In this document: positions 24,161 to 38,330 of the stretch, piece by piece
Position numbering within the stretch: position 1 is the stretch's first letter
How the letters are laid out: each line of letters starts with the position of its first letter
DNA from: Monomorium pharaonis
Lineage: Eukaryota; Arthropoda; Insecta; Hymenoptera; Formicidae
Assembly (NCBI RefSeq): GCF_013373865.1
Contig: NC_050469.1
Span: forward strand, 20,142,046-20,206,045
Direction of reading: 5' to 3'
DNA: 64,000 nucleotides
Notes under the pieces: generated by a model
Databases searched by the model: none
What the model was told of the DNA's origin: nothing
The model's input: only the letters and a program-made list of their open reading frames with translations
Made by a program: the position numbers and the translations under genes

Positions 24161-24689
24161 AATACTACAAGACTGAGAAAAAATTTAAGCCTTGAAAAAA
24201 AAAAAATTCATTGTTTTGTATGACATAACAGCGCCGAAGCCCGGATTTTGAAAGATAAAATTTAAGGATTGCACATGCGAAGGCGTAAAAAGATGCGGGC
24301 AAGTCAAGAAAAATCAAGTTCATCCCCGCATATGCTGCTACACTCGGCGAGATCTTCGCCCGAATGGAATTATAGCACGTGCTTTGAAACGTTGAACCCT
24401 CTCTCCGTTTATCTTCCAACTGTGTAAAAAGAACATCTTCTGATACTCGCCCGTCATTCATACGTACCGAGAATTAATGGCTTGTGCAGCCCTGGAATTC
24501 CGTTATTTACGTTCCAACATTGAATATTAATTTAATTAGTTTGTGAATGAAAAGAATAATTGTTTTTTTCTTCTTTATTATTATTGCCATTTAAATAATT
24601 TATTTCAAGTAAAAATAAATAGCATATCCGTTATATACGTGACAAACTAATTAAGATTCAAGTTATTTAAATCTCAGAATAATGCAATT

Positions 24690-24734
<45 letters not shown>

Positions 24735-27700
24735 CAATTTTACATATATACATATAACATTATTTTATTTAACGTATTACGTTAAATAATAAAACATAAT
24801 AAAAATATTCGTATATCTATCTCTTTACAAGCTAATGATGCAGATATTTAGATAAAAAATATTTTCCTAATTACTGTAAAATGGAACATCTGCCGCTTGT
24901 AAACATATATAATTTAGTTATTAAGATTTACCGTGGAAACTTAATTCATAGCAATCATCATCGCTACTATCATCGTTCATTCCCGCGCTGACCCCAGGCA
25001 TAACAAACGAACGAACCAACGAACGATTCGCAACGACGACGATATTATCTATTATATTTAATGCGAACCTCTTTAGCCTTCGCTAATTGATAGCTGGGCA
25101 TTAGCGTAATTGTAATGAGTCAAAATTACGGCAATCATGCGGTCTAGCGCCTTGGGGGAGGAGTTAAAGTCTTTGGCTTTCGGTGGATCTTCAAAGAAAT
25201 TCGCCGTCGTATTCTTCCACCAATCTGAGACCAACTATCTGAATATTTAATGCGTGAGAAAATAATATTTCTTTGTGTCGTATTAAAAAATAAAGTAGAA
25301 TATCGACAAAGCATGTAACCGGTATATACATTTACTGAAATGTATTCTTCAAAGCGTATGTTTTCTCTCCACATAAGATTACGATAATATCAGAGAGTAT
25401 TTAATCAACATCGAAGGCTTATTATCTTCGAAATAACCTTCAAACAAACTCAAACATGATCTTCATAGCACTAAAATGAAATTCGAAATAATACTACGTT
25501 ACTCAGCAACTGTTTTGTCAAATGCAAACATTTGAATTTTTTAACGTTGAATATAGTACTGGAGATTATAATACCGAAATAATGGTCTTACGAAGATGTT
25601 CAAGAAACAGTATAAATAAATTCTAAGAAAATATGAATATTTATGCAAAGAAATAAGTTACAATGTCTTCTTTTTTTTATTATACAGTGTTATTATTCTA
25701 AATATATTATTACGATATTTTAATATTGGCGCAAGATATACGCAGCTATAAAATGATTACAGACACAAGTACGGATAAGATGTAAAAGCAGTGATGGGAT
25801 TTTGAGTCCGGAAGCACACTTCACACATACGAAATGCTGTATGTACGTGATGATATATGTGTGTGTGGTGCTTGCGGATCCGAAATGCCATCATTGTGTA
25901 AGAACAAGTTGGATCGAAAAAAAAGCACTTCTCTCTGACAGTAATGGGAGGATAGAGGAGGCGTAATGTGGTACATGTTTATTTAGATGAGCAGCCATGA
26001 GGTTTATCCCCTCATCTTTGCGCCGCGTCGGTAATTCATCCAGCGCACGTCCAATTGAGACCCACAAGACAGGCCAGAGGAGAATGGTCCGTTACGAGGA
26101 CGTAGCTTAGAGGGTTGAAACGACGATGGCCTAATCGATGGCCATCTGTCGGGCATAGCGTGAAACTGCTATCAAACGTTTCAGCATGTCCCGTGGCTGG
26201 TAAAACATTGTCACAGATTGTATATCGGTGGGTGGTTAATGAGAGTCATAGGATTACACGAGCGTTTGATAACGATCGATATACGGCATCTTTGTGTATA
26301 CGTATTTATCGGATTGTTCGTTGACAACCCAACACGTTAGATTGAACACATGTTTAAGAGAGATCATTAATCATTTTTTACCATAAGATGACGTGTTCGA
26401 ATAAATAAAAGAAATATTATACATAACTTTTATTGTTACCGTAAAGAAGAAATACAAAAGAGAGGGAACATATAGCGTAAGGGATGCTTAATCTTCATTG
26501 CAAGTCGAGCGAATTGTATGATACGAGGAATCTCGTAGTTTCATTCGACGGAATCGAGTTTGGTTCAATATAATCGGTTATAGTTGATGTCTATTTAATT
26601 AATATTCGTTAGAGAGCCGCGAAAGAGCGAATTTATTATAATGTCTGACGCTAGCGTGGCTGCCCGATCTTTCATCTCATAAGCACGCTCTGATTATTTA
26701 TGAACGTGCAAACGCACGCGGTACAATCGATTTCACGGAGGCAAATTAGCCGGGGCCGGTCGGCAGACACGGACGTTAAAATAATAACGCTCATCGCTTT
26801 AATGGTCAATAATAATTAGGGAAATTCTTGCCGTCGGAAATTGGTCCTCATTGCAAGTAAGCTTCTCCCGTTGCCGATCTCGCTTTATTTCATCGAATTA
26901 TGCGGCTTAACGCCGCTCGATGATGGCCAAAATTCTTGGATGTGAAACTTTGGAATTAAGGAAGAAACTCTGTTCCAATAGTTTTACGTATAATGTTTTC
27001 GTCGTAACGGTCAAAGTTTTTAAATATTCTCAGGAACACTCGAACATCTTAGCAACGAAGTTTTAATGACAATTCAAATGTTATTGATTGTGTTTTGTGT
27101 TATCATTTTCCAATTATAATTAAAACCTGTAAAACAAATAATTGTATAATACTTTACAACATTATTCATATTACTTTGAAGCGGATTTATTCCATTTTAA
27201 TTGTACATTTGCGAGATCTACATTGCTAATGTATCTTCTTTGGAATCGATGATTAAGATTCTGGAAGAAGATTACCGAACAATTAGATATACAGCAAGGA
27301 ACCAATAACCATGAACTATTGCAAGAAATGAGAGCACCTTTCTTGTCCGATTCTCCCATTATTGCGAGCCGGGAAAGTTCGCTTGGTCTTTGAGGTTTAG
27401 AAAGTTAGGACATTACAACCAAGATTAAGGCGAGAAAATTTGCGGGGAAGCGGCGGTAAACTCATGGTTTCAGGAGCGGAAGAAGGGCGTTTTAATGGGC
27501 CACGATTAGCAAAGCGAGGCGCCAGGGAGCCGTAGACAGCAGAATCTCGAGAAACCACTTTTCACATATCCTTCGCGGTTCTGTTTCTTGATCGAGCGAC
27601 GTTACCAATACTCTTGGGAGTACAAAGTTTCCCCCGTAGATTCTTAGAATCTCTAATGTGCCAGCTTCCACTTGCTACGTTAATGATCAGTACTTCTTCT

Positions 27701-28080
27701 ACTATGCGGAACATGTCAGTCAAATGCGCAATCTTCTTGAGAATTTTACATTACTGTACATATCTTTCATTAGATGTACGCATCAAAACATAATGTTGCA
27801 AAGTAACGTTACATGGATATTTCTAATTGCATAAATTTCTTCGTATAAAAGTATCTGTAATCATATGCCGTTATATGTATAGACAACTTTTATTTAATAA
27901 AACAGTTAAAATGTACAAATCTACGTTGGATATTTTTAAATATTATAATATAGTCTTTTGAAAAATTTTAATAAATATGTGTTATTAATCTTGTTTATTT
28001 CAGCCAAATCTATTATCAGATACATATTACTAGAAGTAGAATGTAAATGCGTATTAGCGCATTAATTTTCAACGGAATCA
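24160..28080. other. Spacer with alternating AT-rich and CpG-rich unique blocks
   Basis: A (TA)n run at 24696-24732 and unique CpG-rich pieces at about 24950-25240, 25940-26330, 26460-26960 and 27360-27700. ATTAATCA near 26367 reads TGATTAAT on the minus strand. ORFs are short and unrecognised. Candidate enhancer blocks with no direct proof. Confidence 0.5.
24696..24732 (+). repeat. (TA)n microsatellite
   Basis: Pure TA dinucleotide run of about 37 bp. Confidence 0.95.
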
Positions 28081-28245
28081 ATGTAAAATATTCAACGTCG
28101 ATTTAATTAAAACTTGATCACAGCTTGTCATACCGTGCGACTCTTTCCGTGGAGTCGAATCAAATCCAAACATGCGGTATCGTCGCTTGGGCCCGGTTAA
28201 AATTGCGCGGATTCACGATCGGTGATTACAAGTGGGACGCGAGAG

Positions 28246-28947
28246 CGCTCAGTTCAGTTCGCGCGGGCTGATACCATTTGCATTCTCGCGGGCTGATGCG
28301 GATCCTCGTACGTATTATTTCGCAGGACTGAGGGAAATGTGTAATTCAAATGAGTTACGAGCGGTATCGCACTCCTGGGAAGTAGGTGCTAAGCGGTCGG
28401 ATATGTTGATAGAGCGCCAGTGATACGTCGGACCGGAGGTGGAATCGCGATGGGGTTGAAACACAGACCCGAACAAGTCGTGGTGCGACGGAGAAAGAGG
28501 GCACGGCGGAATTGGGTACGGCGGAGCGAGAGGGCGAGGTGCAAAAGGGAGCTCTGTTTGTAATAGTCCGCGATGGTGCGAGGCGATGAGATGTGATCGC
28601 TCGGCGATGAGCTGTGGGCGACCTGATGGTCCCGCAGCGGTACCATGCCCGCCTGAACTGTCTGCCCGACACTATACCGGATCCAGTTACCGCCTATGCT
28701 TATTCCGCGTTAACCTCCAGGATATCCGTCGCGCGTTCAAAGTGTTAAATTTCACGAATTTTAATAATGGCGAATAAAGCGAAAGATTGACGGAATAATA
28801 TTATAGCGTTTGAGAAATTTTCCCTCTCATCGTCCTGCGGTTACTGCGATTTGATTTGATTAAAGCTCCATTGTTTTATCGGGTGCACGTCGCGCGGTAA
28901 TGGAGTTATTATAAATCAGCATTGTTCTCGATTGCGGAATGGAACAG
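28246..28947 (+). promoter_or_regulatory. Candidate plus-strand promoter and non-coding first exon
   Basis: CTCAGTTCAGTTCG at 28249-28262 contains two arthropod initiator-like TCAGTT strings. A CpG-rich unique block follows and ends at a strong donor, AACAG|GTAAGA (intron start 28948), after which the sequence becomes AT-richer. No long ORF fits, so any transcript would be non-coding or a 5' UTR, antisense to ftz orientation. I see no DPE at the expected spacing. Confidence 0.3.
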
Positions 28948-28949
28948 GT

Positions 28950-30560
28950 AAGAATATAAAGCGTATAATTAATATTCTTCAGATATTTAAAACTGTGTTC
29001 CGATCTACGTTTACGAGTAGCAAATCTTTATGGCCGTGATGGACGGTACCTTCAGCCGGTGCGGTAAAAGAACGGGCGATGCAAAGTGATAACATAATCA
29101 GGTGATAATGTGGCAGTCATATCTCAACGCGAGAAATGCAGCGCGTGGTACGAGGGAAAGAGACGGAGAACGGGAGGGAGAGAAAGAGAGGCGTAGCGCA
29201 GCGTAGGAGAAATTGCGGTGTAGGAGGAAGAAAGCGAGAAGTACCACGAGAGGGTCTCTCTCATTGGCTAGTTTACTTGGCATCTAGAGACCCTCTAGAA
29301 ACTCAGACATCGGTGTAGGGAGTAAGCGACGAATGACAACACCATTCAAGGAGAGTGACTGTAGAGAACAGCTATCGTTATCTCTTAAATAAGGGGAATG
29401 TCAGGGAGATCCGACGGTGATAATACTTGTTGAGATGCACTCTCATTATTCTACTAGATAATCATCGCGGCCAAATTAATTGAATTTTAAGCGGGAGAAT
29501 ATAGCTTCGGCTACGAAGGTATTCTCGAGGCGTATCCGTGTTTCGATTCGCTCGAAGGAGAGCCGCTTACGCCCACGCGTTTTTCCAAATCGATCGGAAT
29601 CACGTGTAAAAGATTCCATTTCGGGGATCAAAGGTATTCTAAGAATAACGAACGTTAAAATACAAGTTTAACCAAATGAAATCGACGTCTTTAACGTGAA
29701 AAATGATTACATGTTGCACTAGACTAGGAACAAGCGTTTTGCCTCGCGTGTACCGGAGTAACCTTAAGCTTCCTCTCGGAGATGAGGTATCGCGAGAATA
29801 TGTAAGAAGTCGCGACTTACACGTGCCTTTGAAATCCGGCGTCTCGGGGAGATACATTGGCTTGTCTCGCAACATGTCGCGCGAAGGCTGGAATGATGCC
29901 GGAATCATTCGTTCCTGACCAATCGCGAATCATAATGATGTTATGACGTGACGTGGGTGAGAGTTACTGTAGCCGGAGTCGGCAACAGGAGCAACGCTCC
30001 GCAAGATGGGAATGCATCAAGTCCGAGTTAGGGCCCGAGCGGACCGAGCCGAGCCGTGCCGCGCGCGCGAGCGATGCGCAGTCTCCTCTTCTTCTTCTTC
30101 TTCTTCCCCCGACTTATTATTTGTAGCCACAGTGCGGTGGTTGCCGGCGCGCACCAGCATCCATTTAATCTCTCTCAGTGAGGAGCGTTTCTTTGATCAG
30201 CGCGCGACCGCATCTGCCTGGTAATATCTCAAGCCGGTCCTGCAACCGGCGTCCCGGGCGCGAGCTCCCCGTCTTGCCTGCACCGAGGCATTTGTTGCTG
30301 TCAACCAGCACCTCGGATAGTCTCTGTAGTCGTTGACTGCGTGCCCCGTTGCCTTCCCTTCCTCTTCCACCTTCTCCTCATCCTTATTTTCCTTCGGCCG
30401 CCTTCCTCCGTTCCGACCGTGCCGAAGAAGTCGCGTGCGTAATGCAAACGCGACTTCACGAGAAAGCCTTAATCCTTTTTACTTTTTCTCCCCCCTCTTC
30501 TGTTTCTTCGAGAACGCCCGGTATATGGCTCTTTTTATATAAAATCTTTGAACAAAAACC
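28950..30560. other. CpG-rich block with purine- and pyrimidine-rich parts
   Basis: Purine-rich on the plus strand at about 29140-29250, including an 11-bp inverted repeat 29249-29296. It is CpG-rich at 29900-30300 with a (TTC)n run near 30083-30105, and pyrimidine-rich at 30340-30520. A TCAGTG initiator-like string occurs near 30176. No domain in any ORF. Confidence 0.45.
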
Positions 30561-31317
30561 TAAGTGAAATAAGACAGGAAACGTTTATTTTTATTATTTG
30601 ATTTTAGAATTTAATTACTAATGAATTTTACATTGGTCAATGTAATAAAAGGCACAGTAAAAAGAGTTGTGTAAAGAAGGACTTGTGTAAGAAAGTGATC
30701 ATTTTTGAATTAAACAGCTCTCTTTTTCGCACTTCCTTTATAAAATAAAAAGATTGTAATGTAGAGGGGGGGAGAGAATGGAGGACGCGGCAAAAAAAAT
30801 CTGTGTTTTGTAACAACCCGGAAGTAATCAATCCAAGTAATAATTTTTAATGCTTGATTCCGCGATATGGTATATAAACCCTGAGCGCTCCTGCAGTTCC
30901 GCGAATCAATTAAGGCGTAGAAATTCCTAGCATAATTACTCGCGCACCTAGAAATAATTTCCTGCTTGTATAATTCGTTAAGAGTGCATAATTATTAACT
31001 GATTACAGGCACATTAATTATGGACAATTAAGTAAATTTTAAAGGTAACTGTATGTGACGGGTGCATCACAAAAAGCTGCATTGAAACGTGCGCAAGTAT
31101 GGTTAACAATGATTAACTCAATGCCACTATATTAATGACGTTCTTGCGCTAAATACATTTTTATACAAAGAGGTATAAATAAATACTCAACATATTCTAA
31201 TGGTTCTCAAATAATGTGGTTAAGTCTATATTGTTTATGGATTAAGAATTGATCATAAAGAATTTATTCTAAATAAATTTATTACTAGTTGTTTTATTTT
31301 TGTATAATATGATCAAG

Positions 31318-31318
<1 letters not shown>

Positions 31319-31357
<39 letters not shown>
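31319..31357 (+). repeat. (GT)n microsatellite
   Basis: Pure TG/GT run of about 39 bp. Confidence 0.95.
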
Positions 31358-31358
<1 letters not shown>

Positions 31359-33106
31359 GCACATGCCGGAAAAGGTTTATCTTTACATTTTTCCGATTGG
31401 AAAATATATATTAGTGGGGGGTCACTGAAGAAAACGGGAAACAAAATGTAATATCATGTTAGAGCGACTTGTTGGAAGAACATGTTGCGTAGCTTACACG
31501 AGCGAAAATACAAATACATATATATGGTAGTAATATGTAACGCACTTTGGAGTAATGTTACGTCAAACCCAGCGCCACCGAAAATATGAGCCGGCTGCCG
31601 AGCGCTTCGCTAATGCCCGGCCATTTATTATGCTTACATTATTTCGAGATTATTAGTCTTCTCCACCTCTTCCCAAAAACTTTGTGTAATGTTTTGACTC
31701 GCGCATGGTCCCGCTAATGTCGCTGCAAATAAGCGCCATGCAAACACGCAATTTTATAATTCTGTTTGGATTTTTGAGGCAGTAAGATTGACTATAAGGT
31801 ATGTTTTAATATATGTTATAATTTTTTTAGATTATTCAACAGAGATTTATTACGTACTTAAACTTATCTTTCTTCTTCACATAAGTGCACAAATTAAATC
31901 GTTTTATAAGGTACTTGAGCCAACGAGGCCCGACGCAAAATAAAGCTCACTTTGGAATTCACCACTTAAAAACTGCTTCATGCTTACAGTATATGCTTAA
32001 AGAAAGTGTTATAGGAAGTAAGTAAAGAGAGGCTGCGGAATTGGAACCAACAGCAACGCATCCGTTTCGTGCAACAAAAACGTGTGACGCGTGTAAATAT
32101 ATGTTATTTTTATTAAAAATTCGCAGCAAGCTTTATTAAGTATACATTATTTTATGTTTTAGTAAAAAATAAAGTAAATTGCGTAGGTCTTATTCGACTT
32201 ATTAGATACCTTATATAAGAATAACTTGTGTGCATAAGTTGCAAAAAATTCTACAAATTCTATTTATGAAATAGACATTCTATAATGCAGTATTAAATAA
32301 TTGTAGTACTTGCGGCGAACAGACAATACCTCGTGCTTTCTAAAGCTCAATGGCTTACAATTTATTTCGGAACATTTGCAACAAAGCCCGAGAACCATAA
32401 ATGTTTAAATGCTGATAACAAACAATAATCGAAACCGATAAGACCTCTCATTGGCAAAGGTCGGACCAGGGGTTGAAGAGAATTTCGAGTGAAGTAGGGT
32501 GGCGAACGCCATAAGAAAGCTGGGAGCTTTCAATGCGGGAAGGATAAGAAATTACAGCAGAACGGCAAAGTCGATTTAGCGAACTACCCCTTAAAAAGGG
32601 GGACTTTAAAAATACTGGCTCTCTTTTCTACCATTGTTCCACCTTTTATTTGTTAACTTGTGACGAATCAAAACTGTCGATGTAGGGTATCAGAATATAA
32701 TCTATAGCGGGGAACATTTTTTACCTCCACCAGGTATTTGAAAGTGCCCTATTTCTTACAGAGCAAATATAGATTTCACGGTATATTACCCACGTCGTTT
32801 TGATTGGATACTACTTCGATTCGCCTCATGGATTTGGGTGAACTGTATTCATCTCGGGTCACCTATGAAGAGGCCTGCTACCGAAATATCTTTTCCAGTA
32901 AGAGAGATTGTAACCGATAGTGATCTATAGCCGCTTTGACAATTAGATTTTTTATTTTGATAATAATGTTAGCAGTTGTCTTCTTTTAAATTAAATAAAA
33001 TCACAAGCCAATTATAATTTTCTCTTAAATCTTGTCTCAAAATTATAAATATCTTAAATTTCTTTTAATAAAAAAAAGAAAATGTAAGGCAGATGGATAA
33101 TTTATC

Positions 33107-33147
33107 AAATTAAAATTTATTAAATTAAAATTTATTAAATTAAAATT
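33107..33147 (+). repeat. 15-bp tandem repeat
   Basis: Units aaattaaaatttatt at 33107 and 33122, with a partial third copy from 33137. Confidence 0.9.
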
Positions 33148-33429
33148 GCTGCTTTATACAAATTCGCTTCTATGCGACATCTGAAATGGGTATGTCATAT
33201 ACATTGTACGATTGCTCTGCCACGGGAGTAAAATTCAATCAAAATATGTCGAAAAGTTTTTGTTTCAAAAATAAGTTTGTAACCTTTCTTGTGTGGTAGA
33301 TCGAAATGCCTGAAAGCCGGCCGCGGGTGGGAAATACACGAGGAAATTCGCATACCCAGGTAACCGTATGCGAAACGTGAATTAGACAGCTGTCAAAGTC
33401 CTCTGTAGGAGAAGATGGAGTACTCATAT

Positions 33430-33850
33430 ATGTGGTGCGCGAAAGGGCATCAGAGAGCTTACGGAAGAGAGGAAAGAGGGGTTTGGCAGCCGAGCGAATG
33501 GATTTGGATATAGAATGGAAGCAAGGTAATAGTAGGAGAGACGGACGAGGATGGCAAGATCGGTAGAGAGAAACGGAGGGCCGATGGAAAAGGGGACAAA
33601 AGGGTATAGAGGGGGTGAGCACTGATAAATACCTCGCCATTTCTCTTTGTGCTCCCCGGCGAGAGCACAAACACAAGGCGGCTCCCTCCGTTTCAACCCG
33701 AGAGTAGCTACCTAAACCTTACTCTCTTCTTATTCCACGTCTCTGTTCCTTATCCCTCCTCATCTCTCTTGTACTCGACTATACGCTTCCTTTTCCTCTA
33801 TCATCGATTTTCTTCGTTGCTCCTTAATATTTCACGATCGACCTTACCGG
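33430..33850. other. Purine-to-pyrimidine strand-switch block
   Basis: The plus strand is strongly purine-rich from about 33440 to 33630 and pyrimidine-rich from about 33660 to 33840. Overlapping ORFs on both strands (up to 145 codons) have repetitive Ser/Pro/Leu/Phe content typical of translated pyrimidine tracts. Confidence 0.55.
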
Positions 33851-33869
33851 TTATTAAAGTGGGTAACTA

Positions 33870-36780
33870 GCTGGATGCGCACAGGTGTTAACGAATCGAT
33901 AAAATCCATGAAAAACTTTTACCTCAATGTTACGTTATTATATTTTATTATATATCTAATAATAGTGTTTCTTTTTTTTCAAGATAATTCCTTTCTTTAA
34001 AGACAAACATTGAAATAACATTTTCAATAATTAATGCACAATCACATAATTTCTATAGAGGTATTTGATGTTTTATTTGATTTTTCCGTTCATGTAGTAA
34101 AGGTATGAAAAATCAATTTTTTTTCGTAAGGACACGTTTTTTATCTACGCGTGTTCAAACGATGCAATCAATGAGATAATCTAATTTTGGAAATTAGAGT
34201 CGATCTAATTTCTTGACTCAAGTGAATAGCTTGTTTCCGAAAGGTGAGAGATAAAACGATCGAGCAATTAAGGCGGCTCTTCTTTTGGAAGATTTTCTCC
34301 TCATCGTGGACTCGCACGAATGATAACCAATGCCCGATTTCTCTTTCAGGATTGGTTTTAAAATTAATGCTGTTTCTCCGTTTCGGCTCCTAATGGCTTC
34401 TGGGAGGAGCCCTGCGAGAACCAATCGCCTTCTGCAGTCAAACTGCCTTGAAGTGAAAGCACGACACCCACGAAACGATGTCGGTCGTGTGTAAGATTAG
34501 GCCGCGTTCGATCTTTCGTGGCCTTCCTCCTTATCCCTTTTTTCTTTTTATCCATCCGATTACTGAATAATCCTCATTACAGCGACAGTTCTCGTTAAAA
34601 AAAAGCCTTTAATTAAAAATCCATATTTACATTCTTTAATATGTCACAATTAAGGCAATCCATTTATTAGGATTTACTCATTCACATACTTGTCTCGTAA
34701 ACAAGCCTTTTATGAACAGCATGTCGGGTCAAGTTTCGCCGAACATATAGACATTAATATACAACAACCGATCGCACGCACACACGTACAAAATTTATTT
34801 TTACTTAACATATTAATCTCACGGACATAGGGACAGTCAAACTCATTACCGCGAAGATCGAGAAAGTGCGTTTGCACGCATATTTTTAATCATTTCTCGA
34901 ATCCGCACGGGGGATAACTGTTCTTCGCCATCCAGCAATGAATACTCTCCTCTCGCCGTACACTCGGCCGTTCCATTCCACGCGAATATCGATATCGCGC
35001 CGATTATTCATCTGCCATGCAACTTTGTATTCACCGCGGAATCCCGTTACATGCGCACGTTGTTACAACCGATCTCACGACAAGAACCTTACGTCCTGAC
35101 AAAGGCCGCATCGTGGACGTACCTGGCGTTTAGTACATACATAGAATCGTGGGCGTGCAGGATGTTGCGTAGGCCACCGAGGATTAAGCAGATTAAGACG
35201 TCAGGCGCCCGCGGCGCTTGATTAATGCACGGCATTCACAGAAACGAAAAGATTCCCCGCTCTTTGTACGTTGTTGCGGTGGAAGACGATGCGCCGGAAA
35301 TTGCGCTCGCCTTTTCTACCGTAGCGATGGCAAAGTGTTAGGAATCGTCACCGTGACTCGCGTATCGGCACACCGTTCACCGTGACGCTTCTTGATATAC
35401 CCACACTTTTTGTTTGCTTATTTTTTTAATTTAAAGAACAATATTTAGATATAATGTTTAACATATTCGCCAATAATACAGGATCTTTTATTATTATGAA
35501 ATAAATCAAATTTTCATATTTTTGTCGTGAGATTAGACATTGGTGCAGAAAATCTTACAGTCGGTAACGATAAATAGCCGTTAATTAGACAGTGCGCAAT
35601 AATAATAACAATGCGACACGTAGACGTAATACGACTTCATAAATAACAAGTGCATAAATTGTGAGAAGCTATAATCAATATAAGATTGTTTTTCTCGATA
35701 AAGAAAAATTTCAGCCTTCAACCGCTCCAGTTTTATATACTTGACAACTCACTTACTTTACTGCTTGTATATAATTATTGCGCGAGTAGTAAAAAGAAAA
35801 CAACAAAGTTGTGAGATTATTACCTGCTTATAGTTAGTTGCTGTAATGAGGCAATCACCTTCTTTCACCGAGACGAAATCACCTGTCAGCTAGTCGTCGA
35901 CGGCAGCTGCGCCAAGTTGATCCGCAGACTGCTGTTCTGCGAAATAAGAAGAGCGTTATAATGACGATCTAAATAGTATATCAGGATTCTAATGGATAAT
36001 TAATGCATCGTCAAACAAACACAACCGTAATGACTATCGATTATTATCAAATCTGTAAATTATATTTTTAGACAAATGTATTATAAAATTGAAAAAAAAA
36101 TGTCATAACCTAGGATAGTAAATTTGATAATGAAAATTGATCGATACTTTCTTTTTTTAATATGACATTTTGAAAGAATTCTGAAAACAGACAAAAAATT
36201 GCTCACTTTACTAACTCTCATCAGATTATGAGTCATCCAGGTAAGATTTGACGAGGGTTTTGTATCTTTTCAAAAATTCGTAGTGCGTTCGAAGTGAGTA
36301 ATTTTAAAGGAGTGAATACAATTGATCTCTATCTTTGTCTCCCGACTGACCAAAGACCCACCTGAAAATTGAAATGTCTTGAAAATGGATCACTCGTTGT
36401 CAGTTTGGAAGTGGACTATTAATAGCTACAAGCGCTTCGACCTTCGGGAAAAGGATGAGCCTTACATGATGAATGACGTTCAAGGAATGACAAGTAAATG
36501 TAATATCTTTCACGTGGAAAAATATAATACTTTATCATATAACTTTAATTTAACTCGATAATGCATTTTTTTTTTAAATTTATAAATATGAAATTAAAAC
36601 TTGATAAAAATTGTTCTAAAAAATACTTTAAATATTAAAACGTAAATGTTTAATAATTATATAACTTTTTTTATTCAAGAATATATTTTGCGTTAGCCTA
36701 AAAGATACAATTCTAAAACAACCCTTAAATCATAAAAGCACTTCTTAATAGACTTATTTAAAAGTGATTTCTGTGCAGAT
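33870..36780. other. Mixed spacer
   Basis: AT-rich ends with a CpG-rich unique block at about 34700-35400. That block carries GATTAAG twice near 35182-35200 and TGATTAAT at 35219-35226. A plus-strand donor CATCCAG|GTAAGA lies at 36240/36241. No gene recognised. Confidence 0.5.
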
Positions 36781-38330
36781 TTATCGTCTCAAGTGCCCGA
36801 AGAACATCCAATTGAAACGTCCAAGAGCGAGGGATGGATAGTTGTCACTCATACGAGGTAGGTCCGGCCGAGCCTAAAGTTGCCATTTTGAATTCCTCCG
36901 TGGTCAATCTCGGGGCCGAGTTTGAGGAATCGTAGGCGGAGATGAAGGCTTCACGCGGCGCGGTGGAACGAGAGATCGGAGCTACTCGCTGGTAGGATGG
37001 ATGCCATCGTACGTTGGTACAGGCGCAGAGGAACCGTGCAGTACGCCGACCTGTACCCCGTACATGGATACACCCTATTCTGACTGGTGGATAAACGCGG
37101 TAAGAGAGAGGCGCGGCCCACGGTATCATTTATCATTGCGGGAGCTCATTAAGGCCGAATCTGCCGCACGCTGATCGTTTGGGATTACACTTTCCTTCTC
37201 CCTTCGGCGTTTAGCCCCCTACGCAACCCCGTTTGCTGACCACCTTTTCCCTCCTTTCTTTTCCAATCACCCGCTGTCTTCTTCTTCGCGAATAACGCGT
37301 GGTATCAACTTATCTCTCTATTGTCGAAGAAAAACGTCCAAAAACAACCCGTACGCACCCACACATGCATTGAAATCTTGCCGTCACGCGCTTGTATCAA
37401 TGGGAAAAATATTCTACTTTTCCTAAGCCTTATCACAGATTTGTATTCTTTTACATACAAAAGCGTAAAAGTACACAAATAAGAATAAATTTCAATGTAA
37501 AACTAAAAATATTTGTAAAACAATCGCAAAGTTCGCTTTATCTACAATATCTACATGTTTGAGTATTTATAATTATTATTGTTTTACATCTACATAGCTA
37601 TACGATAAGCTCATTTTTATTTGAATCTTACGTTCTGAAATTGAGAATTCCTTTCAATACGGAGTCATCGTAGGAATCTCTAAGTCTGGCAACTTTTACA
37701 GACGCCATTTACGCGCTCATCGTTCTTCATGCTGGACTTACATGCTGACCTCACTCGGTTTTTCCAAAGGCCTCCGGCGAAATCCGACGGATGGTGCATT
37801 AGCTCGCTCGGACCAGCCTAATGACGCCACCACATCCCCATAGGGAACCTTCGTTCGCTTGTGATTTCTTCCTCTCTTCTTTCTGTTACACCAGTTCGGC
37901 CACGAGCGATCCATCACCAGGTGAAAAAAGTCTCTTTATATCGTGCTAGTAGAGATGCCGCTTGCTTCTTTCTACGTTGTCATCTATTACCGGTACTTTC
38001 TTCGGCTTCTTCTCGTATTCGAAACTTTATAACGCGTGTTTTAAAACAAATTATCGTTAAAAGTTATATATTTTAGATGCTATGTAATTACTTATTTAGA
38101 TAATATGGATGCAATCAAAATTCTAACGAAATATCGTTTTTATATACAATTTTACCAATAATGTGTGAAATATGTATCCAAAATTGATTAAAAAATAATA
38201 AATTAAAGTCAAGAAAAAGGACTGCGTTTGTAAAATCGAAAATAAAAGGCAATAACAGAACATTTCTCATGTATAAGGCAAATACACATGAAGTTATCAA
38301 CATCTCTAAAGTTTCGTTCAGACTTTCTTC
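36780..38330. other. CpG-rich unique blocks
   Basis: CpG-rich at 36780-37400 and 37640-38030, AT-rich between and after. TTGCCATTTTG at 36880-36890 matches the Pho core GCCATTTT. ORFs are short and unrecognised. Confidence 0.45.

Larger units (their letters stand above)
30560..33180. other. Mixed spacer
   Basis: AT-rich with a GT microsatellite (31319-31357), a 15-bp tandem repeat (33107-33147), and unique GC-richer pieces at about 31560-31760, 31910-32100 and 32330-32900. GGCCATTTATTATG near 31619 combines a Pho-like GCCAT with an AT-rich homeodomain-type core. No gene recognised. Confidence 0.5.
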
